Source: Butyrivibrio sp. XPD2002 (GTDB taxonomy: Bacteria; Bacillota; Clostridia; Lachnospirales; Lachnospiraceae). From it: a stretch of 64,000 nt of DNA. A program made the position numbers and the translations under genes. Positions 35,238 to 43,022 of this stretch are shown here, one piece after another (the stretch's first letter is position 1; every line of letters starts with the position of its first letter). The notes beneath the pieces are model-generated. The model saw nothing but the letters and a program-made list of their open reading frames with translations, did not search any database and was not told where the DNA came from. The stretch spans positions 62,001 to 126,000 of the forward strand of contig NZ_AUIY01000013.1 of the NCBI RefSeq assembly GCF_000423945.1, in the 5' to 3' direction.

Positions 35238-36810
35238 TTTAAAGTACCACGGGCAGTAGACATTAACAACTGTATTTGTGCAATTTTATCCATATTTGTT
35301 GACGTAATATGGTAGAATTTTATAGTAATAATAGTCAGTTTACAGCATGAGGAGACATGTGATGAAAAAGAGATTGGTAAGCCTAATAATTGCATCCTTT
35401 ATGGCAGCACAGCTTGTTGCGTGCGGTTCAAATACCAAAGGAGAGGTAAGTACTAATACTGGAAGCGACCTCTCCAAGACTGAATCTGAGCAAAAAGAGG
35501 ATGAGAGCAGCGAAACAGCTTCTGAAAGCAGTGAAGAATCAGCAACTAATGAAGAAAATACAGGCATGGCAAATCCTTGGAGAGACTGCACAGAGGATGA
35601 AGCAAAATCATCCTGTCCACGCCTGTTTAAAGCGCCCGAGGGCAGTAAGGTAACAGGCTGGAGCATGATGGGGGAAAAGAGCGATGATCCCGGAGCCCAG
35701 GGTCCACTGATACAGCTGGATTTTAGTATGGATGATATGGATTTTACTGCAAGAGCCCAGTATGGAGCCGATGAATATGCAGATATTTCCGGCATGTACT
35801 ATGAATGGACTACTACAGATGATGTAACCCTAGCTAACTGGGGTGAAGGGCATATGGAGGGCAAGGTCAGCCGCTATGTCGGTGATGATGGCATGGTCGA
35901 TCTTTGTACTTGGTACGATATTGAAATTGGAATAGCGTATTCATTATCTGTTGAAGCTTCTGATCTTGACGGATTTGATATACAAGCTGTTGCAGAGCAG
36001 ATGTATTGCTCTGAGAATGAGCCATCAAGAGGCGATGACTCTGATACAGAAAATGGAGCGCAAGGTTCTTATGCTCCTGCAGACTTTAACCCGGAAGATG
36101 TATATGTAGCAACTGACCAGGGATCAACCATAGATATTTCCGGATGTGATACATTCACACAGATTGTTGATAAGCTTGAAGACGGCATGGGCTATGCAAA
36201 TGCCACCATCGGAGATTCCGATGTACTTCTGGCATCAAGCGGAACATACGAATGGGAAGCCGGAGTCTATGCAGCAACTGATTCTGAGATTTTCTACTAT
36301 AAAGACGGAGTTCCTACATATCTCGCTACAGTTTCGTCAAGCGGCACAGCAGATCCACTGAAAATAAAGGATGGAAATCTCTATGTTGCAGGACATCACT
36401 TCATATTTAAATATCTGATAGATAGTGGTTCCCTTATCGAAACCGAAGAAGCATATGAAGAATATGATGAGAATGGTAATGAAATATACTATTACAAGAC
36501 CTGCAACAGCCAGTTCGAAGATTATGACGCACAGACTGCGAAAAGCCGCTACGAGGAGCTCTTTAAAGAGCTTGAAGGTGCAGAGGTTATAAGTTTTGAT
36601 AATGTAGGTGGAAACTCCTAATGCAGGAAAAACTCATGATTAGTACCGGCGGCAGAATTATCTATGGTTCTTTTTTTGTAAAATACTCTTTTCTACTTGC
36701 AATAAATGGGAATGGTCATGGGATGGGATATTAGAACCATATTTCTCCCAGAAGGAAAAATATAAGATTACTTTTTGCTCTACTTGATATGTAACAGATT
36801 CATCTTTTTG
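35238..36810. repeat. Segmental duplication, copy A
   Basis: Near-identical to 44639-47058 from the upstream TTTAAAGTAC, through the lipoprotein gene, to the downstream CATCTTTTTG. Copy A lacks an 851-bp segment holding the lipase gene; the junction lies at GATGG 36722-36726. Its terminator has lost the right arm. Confidence 0.9.
35362..36621 (+). CDS. Lipoprotein of unknown function, duplicated copy A
   Basis: This 419-aa protein starts at ATG 35362, set by GAGGAG at 35349-35354; the ATG at 35347 overlaps that site. The lipobox is LVAC, and the mature protein begins with a Ser/Glu-rich linker (residues about 25-70). Two folded parts follow: an LDFSMDDMDFTARAQYGADEY domain in the first half and a repeated ISGCDTFTQIVDKLEDG domain in the second. 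It is almost identical to the protein at 44760; differences cluster in the linker and around residues 225-250. No known family. It is probably surface-exposed. Confidence 0.7.
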   Translation: MKKRLVSLIIASFMAAQLVACGSNTKGEVSTNTGSDLSKTESEQKEDESSETASESSEESATNEENTGMANPWRDCTEDEAKSSCPRLFKAPEGSKVTGWSMMGEKSDDPGAQGPLIQLDFSMDDMDFTARAQYGADEYADISGMYYEWTTTDDVTLANWGEGHMEGKVSRYVGDDGMVDLCTWYDIEIGIAYSLSVEASDLDGFDIQAVAEQMYCSENEPSRGDDSDTENGAQGSYAPADFNPEDVYVATDQGSTIDISGCDTFTQIVDKLEDGMGYANATIGDSDVLLASSGTYEWEAGVYAATDSEIFYYKDGVPTYLATVSSSGTADPLKIKDGNLYVAGHHFIFKYLIDSGSLIETEEAYEEYDENGNEIYYYKTCNSQFEDYDAQTAKSRYEELFKELEGAEVISFDNVGGNS

Positions 36811-36874
36811 CATACAATATGACCATAGAGATGAAACATAAGTTGTTGGTACATATAGAAGGATGGTGATGATA

Positions 36875-37093
36875 ATGTTACTGACAATGCTTTTTATGGT
36901 TTGTATGTTTGGTTTTATAGGAAAGCTCATAGGATTTGCTTTTAAGTTCTCATGGAGCATGATCAAGGTTGTATTTTTCCTTGTGTTCCTGCCCTTTACT
37001 TTAATAGCATTGGTAGTCGGAGGACTGCTTTATATAGCACTTCCTGTACTTATAGTTGCAATGATTGCTGGTCTTTTGTTTAAGGAGGCTTAA
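36875..37093 (+). CDS. Small hydrophobic membrane protein
   Basis: About 72 aa from ATG 36875; GAAGGATGG upstream favours this over the ATG at 36863. The protein is nearly all hydrophobic, with two to three helices (LLTMLFMVCMFGFIGKLIGF, then VVFFLVFLPFTLIALVVGG). It begins a cluster of small envelope proteins with the 53-aa protein, DUF4342 and PspC. A stress-linked membrane role is inferred from the neighbours only. Confidence 0.55.
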   Translation: MLLTMLFMVCMFGFIGKLIGFAFKFSWSMIKVVFFLVFLPFTLIALVVGGLLYIALPVLIVAMIAGLLFKEA

Positions 37094-37103
37094 GGAATTA
37101 GAC

Positions 37104-37265
37104 ATGATGATTGATACAGCAAAAGCAGAAATTATAGAGTTTCTTGGTAAAGGATCAAAAGAAGAGATCCTTTTAAAGAAAATAGCGGCTACTGGTCTTG
37201 TAATGATCTTTATATACAGAATCGGATACGTAGCCGGTGCAGCACTTTGTCATATGGTTTATTGA
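37104..37265 (+). CDS. 53-aa protein with one membrane helix
   Basis: The start at ATG 37104 has AAGGA 7 nt upstream. An amphipathic N-terminus (AEIIEFLGKGSKEEILLKKI) precedes one hydrophobic helix (IAATGLVMIFIYRIGYVAGA). It lies 10 nt after the previous gene and 16 nt before the DUF4342 gene, so it is co-transcribed. Function unknown. Confidence 0.55.
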   Translation: MMIDTAKAEIIEFLGKGSKEEILLKKIAATGLVMIFIYRIGYVAGAALCHMVY

Positions 37266-37281
37266 TAGGAGGGAGAATATT

Positions 37282-37671
37282 ATGAAAATCACACTTGAAG
37301 AAATCGAAAAGGTAATGAATCAGGCAGGAGTAGATTATAAGGCCGCAAAGGAAGCGCTTTTAAAGGCAAGCGGCGATGCAGAGAAGGCTATCAAGGATCT
37401 TCAGCCGAAGGTTTGCGAGCTTGAAGAGGATGTGCAGAAGCTCCTTGATAAGGTTAAGGCTGTTGTTGCTGAAGGAAATGCAGACAGAGTCCAGATCCTT
37501 AAGGATGATGAGATCGTGTTCAGCGTACCTGTTAATGTAGGTATCGTTGGCGGTATCCTTGGAATTGCCGCCACTCCCTGGGCACTTATCGCAGGAGCTG
37601 TTGCAGCATTCGGTCTTGGATGCAGACTAGTTGTAGTAAAAAAGGATGGAACTAAGGACGAGGTTAAGTAA
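37282..37671 (+). CDS. DUF4342 family protein with UBA-like N-terminus
   Basis: This 129-aa protein starts at ATG 37282 with a GGAGGGAG site. The N-terminal 45 residues (IEKVMNQAGVDYKAAKEALL, then GDAEKAIKDL) resemble a UBA/TS-N helical domain. The C-terminal part has a hydrophobic hairpin, VPVNVGIVGGILGIAATPWAL, then GCRLVVVKKDG, typical of DUF4342. Such proteins occur beside PspC genes and are thought to belong to envelope-stress modules. Confidence 0.72.
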   Translation: MKITLEEIEKVMNQAGVDYKAAKEALLKASGDAEKAIKDLQPKVCELEEDVQKLLDKVKAVVAEGNADRVQILKDDEIVFSVPVNVGIVGGILGIAATPWALIAGAVAAFGLGCRLVVVKKDGTKDEVK

Positions 37672-37694
37672 AGAGGTATAAATATCATTTGGGC

Positions 37695-37730
37695 AAAGCA
37701 GGTCGGTATCTATTTGAGAGGACCTGCTTT
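37695..37730 (+). terminator. Terminator after the DUF4342 gene
   Basis: AAAGCAGGTC (37695-37704) pairs perfectly with GACCTGCTTT (37721-37730), and TTAATA follows. Confidence 0.75.
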
Positions 37731-37876
37731 TAATATGGGAGGATATGAAGGGAAAATATTCCCTAATAGAAAAATAGACACGCCGTTTTTGCCTAAATGA
37801 ACATTTATTGTAAGAACCTGGAATCATAGAATAATCTCATAAACAATGAGTTGCTTCAAAGGAAGCGATGTGCAGA

Positions 37877-37907
37877 CCACTTGGCGAGGTTTTTTCGAGC
37901 CTAGTGG
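37877..37907 (+). promoter_or_regulatory. Stem-loop in the PspC gene leader
   Basis: CCACT-T-GGC (37877-37885) pairs with GCC-T-AGTGG (37899-37907) around a T-rich loop, about 27 nt before the PspC start. It could regulate or terminate; no T-run follows the stem. Confidence 0.35.
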
Positions 37908-37933
37908 AATGTCATACAGAGTAGGGAAAGGTT

Positions 37934-38248
37934 ATGAGAGAAATGAGACTACGAAAAAGTGCAGATCAGAAGGTTTGTGGTGTATGCGGAGGACTCGGTG
38001 AGTATTTTGGGATTGACCCTACGATCATAAGAGTCATCTATATGATCCTCTTATTTACAACCGGTATCGGAATCCTTCCGTATATCATCCTTGCTATTGT
38101 AATGGATGAAGCACCTGAAAGCGAAAAGACCACCAGGAACAATAAAACAGCATACAGTTACTCGGCAAATGATTATTATGAATCCAGTGAACCTGTTGGT
38201 TTTAAGCCTTTTACAGATGATTCTGAGATAAGAGGTTTTAGCATCTGA
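37934..38248 (+). CDS. PspC domain membrane protein
   Basis: This 104-aa protein carries the PspC domain: KVCGVCGGLGEYFGIDPTIIRVIY followed by one membrane helix (quoted here in part only: GGLGEYFGIDPT). PspC proteins sense membrane damage in the phage-shock system and are used more widely in Gram-positive envelope stress. The polar C-terminal tail (residues 65-104) is unusual in length. It sits just after the small membrane proteins and DUF4342 gene, though a terminator separates them. Confidence 0.88.
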   Translation: MREMRLRKSADQKVCGVCGGLGEYFGIDPTIIRVIYMILLFTTGIGILPYIILAIVMDEAPESEKTTRNNKTAYSYSANDYYESSEPVGFKPFTDDSEIRGFSI

Positions 38249-38439
38249 TAAAGAAATGGGGGAATACGGATGAATAAGGAAATATCATAGATCAGTATCC
38301 GTCATGAACGGGTTATTGATATAGCACGATAAAAGAGGAGTATCCGGATATCCGGTTGGATATGCAGGGCTGTTCTAAAAAAGCAGGATAATCTCTTTCT
38401 ACTGACACATTTAATACTTGAAGAAAAAGGAGATTAAAC

Positions 38440-38613
38440 ATGATTAAAATGACATCAAGATCAAGAGTAGTATTGGGAATAGTTTTTGCAGTGAGCGGAC
38501 TTATGTGCCTCGTTGGAGGAAATGCTCTTATGTCTGGTGTATGGTTTCTTTGCACAGCAGCTCATTTCTTTGAGGCTTACAGACTTCATTGCAAGGAAAA
38601 AGAAGAAATCTGA
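38440..38613 (+). CDS. 57-aa membrane protein
   Basis: AAGGAG lies just before ATG 38440. The protein starts MIKMTSRSRVVLGIVFAVSG and forms two short hydrophobic helices, ending in a charged CKEKEEI tail. It has clear coding character but no known family. It follows the PspC gene by about 190 nt and probably belongs to the same envelope cluster. Confidence 0.55.
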   Translation: MIKMTSRSRVVLGIVFAVSGLMCLVGGNALMSGVWFLCTAAHFFEAYRLHCKEKEEI

Positions 38614-38692
38614 TTGACACAAAAGTTGTTAACGGAATAAAATGTAATTAATAAGCGTAATAACAAACATAACTACACGTTACATCTATCAG

Positions 38693-38722
38693 AACGAGCT
38701 GATCCCCATTCAGCTCGTTTCT
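38693..38722 (+). terminator. Terminator hairpin
   Basis: AACGAGCTGA (38693-38702) pairs with TCAGCTCGTT (38710-38719), with a TTC tail. The stem is the same sequence as that of the terminator at 31052. Confidence 0.65.
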
Positions 38723-38762
38723 GCATTAGGCATTTCCAGATTATTTTAAAAGGATGGTTATT

Positions 38763-39140
38763 ATGTTTTTCTTTGTGACAATGTTTATTTGTAATTTGCT
38801 TGTTCCAATAATTTTGATAGGCTTTGGCTACTTTATGTATAAGTACCCACCGAAGCAGATCAATGGAATAATTGGCTATAGAACCAAGATGTCCAGGAAA
38901 AGTATGGAGACATGGATATTCGCCCAGAAGTATTGTGGAAGGTTATGGCTGAAGATTGGATTTCTGATGATAATTCCAACCATTTTGGTACAGATTCCAT
39001 TTATCCATTCATCTGTAGATGCGATAGGAACGGCTACTTTTATCATTGAGATGGTACAGGTAGCGATTGTGCTCCTCACAATTGTTCCGGTGGAATTGGC
39101 ATTAAGAAGAGTTTTTGATGAAAATGGTATTAGAAAATAA
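38763..39140 (+). CDS. SdpI family membrane protein
   Basis: About 125 aa from ATG 38763 (AAAGGATGG upstream; the ATG at 38754 is inside it). The SdpI motif is present: NGIIGYRTKMSRKSMETWIFAQ, of which IIGYRT and ETW are the most conserved parts. Three to four membrane helices follow. SdpI gives Bacillus subtilis immunity to the SdpC toxin; many relatives have unknown roles. No SdpC-like gene is nearby, so immunity is not implied. Confidence 0.82.
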   Translation: MFFFVTMFICNLLVPIILIGFGYFMYKYPPKQINGIIGYRTKMSRKSMETWIFAQKYCGRLWLKIGFLMIIPTILVQIPFIHSSVDAIGTATFIIEMVQVAIVLLTIVPVELALRRVFDENGIRK

Positions 39141-39168
39141 CATGCAGTGGGAGAGGGAATGAAAACCT

Positions 39169-39444
39169 ATGAGCAACCAAGAGCTATCTATTTTCAAAAC
39201 GTATGACTCGTTTGAAGCAGAAAGAGTCGCTGCGCTTCTTGAAGCGGAAGGCATCCCCTCATTTAAACGCGAACATGGTGCAGGGCAGTATCTTTCCATT
39301 CTGTTTGGAACAAACACCACGCAGTGTATAGAAATAATAATTCCTGAAGATTGTGCAGAAGAAGCACTTCATGCACTTGAAGGTGCTGGATTCATAGATG
39401 CCCCAGCATCAGATATGGACGGAGATAATAATGGGAAACAATAA
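39169..39444 (+). CDS. DUF2007-like putative signal-transducing protein
   Basis: This 91-aa protein fits the small alpha-beta fold of DUF2007: [36 protein letters not shown], then [20 protein letters not shown] (each quoted in part). Family members are called putative signal-transducing proteins but no function is proven. Its end overlaps the KptA start by 14 nt, so it is co-translated with that enzyme. Confidence 0.72.
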   Translation: MSNQELSIFKTYDSFEAERVAALLEAEGIPSFKREHGAGQYLSILFGTNTTQCIEIIIPEDCAEEALHALEGAGFIDAPASDMDGDNNGKQ

Positions 39445-39973
39445 GATAAACATAAGCAAATATATATCACTTATTCTAAGACATAAACCAGAAGAAATAG
39501 GGATTACGCTGGATGAGCATGGCTGGGCAAATGTGTCAGAACTCATAAAAGGGATCTCTAAATCTCATGAGTTCAACATGGATATGCTTGAAGATATCGT
39601 TGCTACTGATAACAAGCAGCGGTATTCATTTAATGAAGATCATACACTCATCAGAGCTAATCAGGGGCATTCCATACCGGTTGATGTAGAACTTGAAGAA
39701 GTCATACCACCGGAGATTCTCTATCATGGAACAGGCGAAAAATATGTTGCATCTATAGACCAGCAAGGGCTTATTCCTAAATCTAGGCTATATGTGCATC
39801 TTTCCGGAGATAAAGAAACTGCAGTCAAAGTAGGGCAGCGACATGGTAAATCTGTTATATACATCGTAAAAAGTGGAGAAATGAACAGAGATGGCATTGC
39901 ATTTTATCGTTCTGTTAATGGCGTCTGGCTAACGCAGGCTGTACCTGCTAAATATTTGAAAAAGATGTCATAA
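39431..39973 (+). CDS. kptA: RNA 2'-phosphotransferase (Tpt1/KptA family)
   Basis: About 180 aa from ATG 39431; ACGGAGATAATA upstream sets this start over ATG 39398. Tpt1/KptA enzymes remove a 2'-phosphate from RNA using NAD+ (or ADP-ribosylate). Visible motifs are [38 protein letters not shown] and VHLSGD, covering the conserved Arg-His-Arg-Arg set. The bacterial role is uncertain, as bacteria lack the tRNA splicing that produces such phosphates; repair or ADP-ribosylation has been suggested. Confidence 0.92.
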   Translation: MGNNKINISKYISLILRHKPEEIGITLDEHGWANVSELIKGISKSHEFNMDMLEDIVATDNKQRYSFNEDHTLIRANQGHSIPVDVELEEVIPPEILYHGTGEKYVASIDQQGLIPKSRLYVHLSGDKETAVKVGQRHGKSVIYIVKSGEMNRDGIAFYRSVNGVWLTQAVPAKYLKKMS

Positions 39974-40040
39974 TTGGGATTCAATGATGTTGGTGAATGT
40001 TATTTGTATGACCAGGACTTTTTGTGCTATGAAAAAGAAT

Positions 40041-40046
40041 TATAAT
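40041..40046 (+). promoter_or_regulatory. -10 box very close to the ABC ATPase start
   Basis: A perfect TATAAT lies only 10 nt before ATG 40057, and no Shine-Dalgarno precedes the ATG. A transcript from this promoter would start about 4 nt before the start codon, so the mRNA may be leaderless. The -35 is weak. Confidence 0.45.
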
Positions 40047-40056
40047 TAAAAACAAA

Positions 40057-40854
40057 ATGAAAACAAACGAAAAATTGATTACATTAAACAATGTCACAAA
40101 AAATTACGGAGTCAAAACCATCATTGACAGTGTTTCTCACACCTTTTACAAGGGGGAATCCATCGCGTTTTACGGGCATAATGGATGCGGAAAGAGCACG
40201 ATGCTTAAGCTCATCTCAGGTATTATTCCGATTAGCGGCGGTAATCTACAGTACCATGAAAAGCTGCGTTTTTCCTATGTTCCTGAGAAATTCGTGGGCA
40301 TGGAGATTGAGATGATTGATTACCTTCGCGGTGTGGAGCGGATGGAGGGCGTGGACTCTGCTGTAACGGACAGGCTGATAGAGGATTTTTTCCTGGAGTC
40401 CATGATTCACACGAGAATGGACAAGCTTTCCAAAGGGAGCCTTCAAAAAGTTGGCGTAATTCAGGCGCTCATGGCGCCGCACCAGGTCATTCTGCTCGAC
40501 GAGCCACTTTCTGGCCAGGATGCTGAATCCCAAAAAGTTTTCCTAGATAAGATGAACGAGTTGCGAGATCGCGGAATCACAATTTTCATGTCCTGCCATG
40601 AGAAGAAGCTGATAGATGAACTTTCCGACAGAGTTTACACAATTGAGCAGGGTAAGCTTTTGGAGATAGGCGCCCCGGGAGAAGCAGTCTACTCAGTATA
40701 TGTGAAGAAAAATCCCGCTTTGATAATGCGGCCTGATATGAGAAATAACGGTTGCAACTACGAGTTGACGGCAGAGGAGGAGGCGCTTAAGTCGACTGTG
40801 CTTGGACTATATGAAGAAGGATGGGAGATAGTAGGGATTGAAAAACACGCTTGA
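40057..40854 (+). CDS. ABC transporter ATP-binding protein
   Basis: This 265-aa ATPase has Walker A GHNGCGKST, a degenerate signature LSKGSLQK in place of LSGGQ, Walker B VILLDEPLSGQD and H-loop SCHEKK. It is the small exporter type (BcrA/CcmA-like) with a short C-terminal tail. It has no ribosome site, and Walker A comes too early for any internal start to work, so ATG 40057 must be used, perhaps as a leaderless mRNA. It overlaps the permease gene by 17 nt. Confidence 0.85.
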   Translation: MKTNEKLITLNNVTKNYGVKTIIDSVSHTFYKGESIAFYGHNGCGKSTMLKLISGIIPISGGNLQYHEKLRFSYVPEKFVGMEIEMIDYLRGVERMEGVDSAVTDRLIEDFFLESMIHTRMDKLSKGSLQKVGVIQALMAPHQVILLDEPLSGQDAESQKVFLDKMNELRDRGITIFMSCHEKKLIDELSDRVYTIEQGKLLEIGAPGEAVYSVYVKKNPALIMRPDMRNNGCNYELTAEEEALKSTVLGLYEEGWEIVGIEKHA

Positions 40855-41569
40855 ATTATACAAACTACGGCGAAAACTCATAAAAAAAGGGCAGGTACTG
40901 ATCGTACCGGTAGTTGCCACTGCACTTTTTATAGGAATCATGTATTCCATGGCTCCTATCGGTGTTACCAGCAGTTTCCTGCTGTCAGCGGCTTTCCTGT
41001 ATTTTGTATGCGTCTTCATCTCCATGACTTTGAACGGGAAAGAGAATGATGTGTTCGAAGAAACGCTGATGATGCACTGCGAAAAGCCTCTTAATTACTA
41101 CGTTTCAAGGGAGATGCTGCTAATCACGCAGTGTTTTGGTTATGCGCTTATTTTGACTGTGTTTCCGGCGATGCTATTTTTGCTTAGAAGTTCCATGTTC
41201 ATTAGACCCATGGGAATAATAGATGTTATTTTGGGTGGCCTGTATATATTTTTTAGCGGACTTTGCGGTATGGCCACCGGAGATTTTTTTCATCCGCGAT
41301 TTTTACAGAGGAGAAAAGACGGAATACTCGGCGCACTCATGATTTCAGTGCTCGCGATATGTAAAGAAGGGCTGATTGAGCTCTTAATGCCTTTGGCGGT
41401 CTTGAATTTTGTGCTTCCACCTTTTCTTGACGGGTTTAAGTTAGTTGGAAGCTCAGATATCTTCGAACTGCGAGGAATGGTGCTGATTTTTCTGCACATG
41501 GCAGCGTATGCTGTGGTAGTGGTGTGCCTGAAGGTCTGGGTACTTGAGAAGAGAAGATTCAGATATTGA
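40838..41569 (+). CDS. ABC transporter membrane subunit, small
   Basis: This 243-aa protein starts at TTG 40838, with GGGAG about 10 nt upstream. It has six hydrophobic segments (about 20-37, 44-61, 91-111, 122-142, 164-188, 212-233). No family name can be given from sequence alone, but its coupling to the ATPase gene makes it the permease of a two-gene exporter. It ends just before a perfect inverted repeat shared with the converging gene. Confidence 0.75.
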   Translation: MKNTLELYKLRRKLIKKGQVLIVPVVATALFIGIMYSMAPIGVTSSFLLSAAFLYFVCVFISMTLNGKENDVFEETLMMHCEKPLNYYVSREMLLITQCFGYALILTVFPAMLFLLRSSMFIRPMGIIDVILGGLYIFFSGLCGMATGDFFHPRFLQRRKDGILGALMISVLAICKEGLIELLMPLAVLNFVLPPFLDGFKLVGSSDIFELRGMVLIFLHMAAYAVVVVCLKVWVLEKRRFRY

Positions 41570-41573
41570 TGGT

Positions 41574-41640
41574 TGGTCCTAGGGGACTGGGTTAGTGGTT
41601 CATTTTCATTATGGACCACTAACCCAGTCCCCTAGGACCA
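41574..41640. repeat. Perfect 26-bp inverted repeat between converging genes
   Basis: The left arm (41574-41599, starting TGGTCCTAGGGGACTGGG) and the right arm (41615-41640, ending CAGTCCCCTAGGACCA) are perfectly complementary around a 15-nt loop. It sits between convergent stops at 41569 and 41652, so it could be a bidirectional terminator. A stem this long and exact also resembles a small repeat element (REP/MITE-like). No T-tract follows. Confidence 0.85.
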
Positions 41641-41651
41641 TTTATATCAAA

Positions 41652-41936
41652 TTACAAAACTACATGTTCGATCATTTCGTAGGAATAATCATAAACTCCG
41701 TTTTTATAGACATCAACGATGATGTTTGAATCCACTTTTTTTACCTGCAGGAAGGTTAGCTCAAAATCTCTGTAGCCTTCCATAGAGTCGGGATCGAAGA
41801 TCAGATAGGTATTCACATCAACCATGAAAAGTAGTGCGGAATACTTTCCTTCGCCTCCGAAATAATAATTTATATATCCGCATTCATCGCCTATATCGAA
41901 GTGATCTCTGTCATTATATATGTCGATTGCATACAT
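41652..41936 (-). CDS. Small acidic protein of unknown function
   Basis: This 94-aa protein is rich in Tyr, Asp and Ile (MYAIDIYNDRDHFDIGDECG, then YLIFDPDSMEGYRDFELTFL). AGGAGG lies about 14 nt before the ATG, a little far. It reads as a compact beta-rich domain. Many such proteins act as immunity proteins to contact-dependent toxins, but nothing here proves that. It faces the ABC operon across the 26-bp inverted repeat. Confidence 0.5.
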   Translation of the reverse strand: MYAIDIYNDRDHFDIGDECGYINYYFGGEGKYSALLFMVDVNTYLIFDPDSMEGYRDFELTFLQVKKVDSNIIVDVYKNGVYDYSYEMIEHVVL

Positions 41937-42310
41937 CTCATCGCTATGATCCTCCTGTTACAAAGAATTCCATGAATACCTTATAGGCCAAAATCATCCA
42001 AATGCTGGGTATATTTTCCATAATATAATTATCTCCCAAACAGTTTTAGTATATGGCTTCGACCATGGTCGAATGCAAGCACTTTTTTTAAAAATTTCAA
42101 ATTTATTTAATGCGTATTTTGAATGAGAAAATACATATTTAGAATCTGTTCATAAAAACATCTGATTTCGTGGACATTTTTTGAGAGAAATCCGGGGCCG
42201 TATTCATGCGGTTTGATAGAGCTGCTTTGTTCATATATTCAACACACCTTTTAATTAACACAAAGGCATGAAAATGACCCAAAATGGATTGCCTTCGTTA
42301 CAGAATAGCA
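41937..42310. other. Gene-free region upstream of vapBC
   Basis: AT-rich sequence with no ORF of note. It contains a perfect 16-bp palindrome, TTCGACCATGGTCGAA (42058-42073), followed by a T-run, which could be a cruciform, operator or terminator of the - strand region. Confidence 0.45.
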
Positions 42311-42339
42311 TTGACATGGTATATACCGTAGTATATACT
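42311..42339 (+). promoter_or_regulatory. vapBC promoter and operator
   Basis: The -35 TTGACA (42311-42316), a 17-nt spacer and -10 TATACT (42334-42339) form a strong promoter. The self-complementary octamer GTATATAC occurs at 42319-42326 and 42331-42338, 12 bp apart, overlapping the spacer and the -10. This is a likely site for autorepression by the VapBC complex. Confidence 0.8.
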
Positions 42340-42381
42340 AATTTTAGCAAACAAGTTCCGATTATTCATGGAGGTATTGTT

Positions 42382-42612
42382 ATGACAACTGCAAAGCTAT
42401 TTGAGAACGGAAGAAGCCAAGCCGTAAGACTTCCAAAAGAATGTCGCTTTGAGGGATCTGAGGTCAATGTACATAAGATTGGTAATATCGTATTCCTAAT
42501 TTCTCCTGAAGATGAGTGGGCTGGGTTGGATGCTGCCATCGCTATGATGGGAGAAGATTTCATGGAAGATGGAAGAGCAGATGATATTGTCCAGGAGCGC
42601 GAAGAATTATGA
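42382..42612 (+). CDS. vapB: VapB-type antitoxin (AbrB/SpoVT swapped hairpin)
   Basis: About 76 aa from ATG 42382, with GGAGG at 42370-42374. The N-terminal half is the AbrB-like DNA-binding fold (AKLFENGRSQAVRLPKECRF, EVNVHKIGNIVFLI). The acidic C-terminal tail (GEDFMEDGRADDIVQEREE) would wrap the toxin. It overlaps vapC by 4 nt (ATGA). It should neutralise VapC and bind the GTATATAC repeats in its own promoter. Confidence 0.9.
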   Translation: MTTAKLFENGRSQAVRLPKECRFEGSEVNVHKIGNIVFLISPEDEWAGLDAAIAMMGEDFMEDGRADDIVQEREEL

Positions 42613-43022
42613 AGTACATGCTTGATACTAACATATGTATTTATGTACTTCGTAACAAGGACAATCAGGCTGAGAATGTCATAAAGAATATCAAAGCTCA
42701 TAAGGCTGAGGATATCTGCATATCCTCTATAACTTATGCTGAGCTGATGCATGGGGTAGAAAAGAATGTAAATCCCAGCAAAAAACGGCTTGGTCTTATG
42801 CTGTTCTTATCAAATATATCAGTCCTTGATTTTGACCAGAAAGCTGCTGAAGAGTATGGAAAGATAAGAGTAGCCCTTGAAAAATATCGTAACATAATCG
42901 GTCCTATGGATATACTGATTGCTGCTCATGGTAAATCCTTAGGAATGACGATTGTAACAAACAACACCAGAGAATTTGAAAGAGTAGAAGGCTTGAAGGT
43001 GGAAGACTGGTCGCAAGAATGA
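42609..43022 (+). CDS. vapC: VapC-type PIN-domain toxin ribonuclease
   Basis: This 137-aa PIN-domain protein has the acidic metal-binding residues in MLDTNI, YAELMHG and GPMDILIAAH, plus TNNTREFERV near the end. VapC toxins cut specific RNAs, often initiator tRNA or rRNA, and are held inactive by VapB. All the expected catalytic residues are present, so the toxin should be active. It is coupled to vapB by an ATGA overlap. Confidence 0.92.
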   Translation: MKYMLDTNICIYVLRNKDNQAENVIKNIKAHKAEDICISSITYAELMHGVEKNVNPSKKRLGLMLFLSNISVLDFDQKAAEEYGKIRVALEKYRNIIGPMDILIAAHGKSLGMTIVTNNTREFERVEGLKVEDWSQE

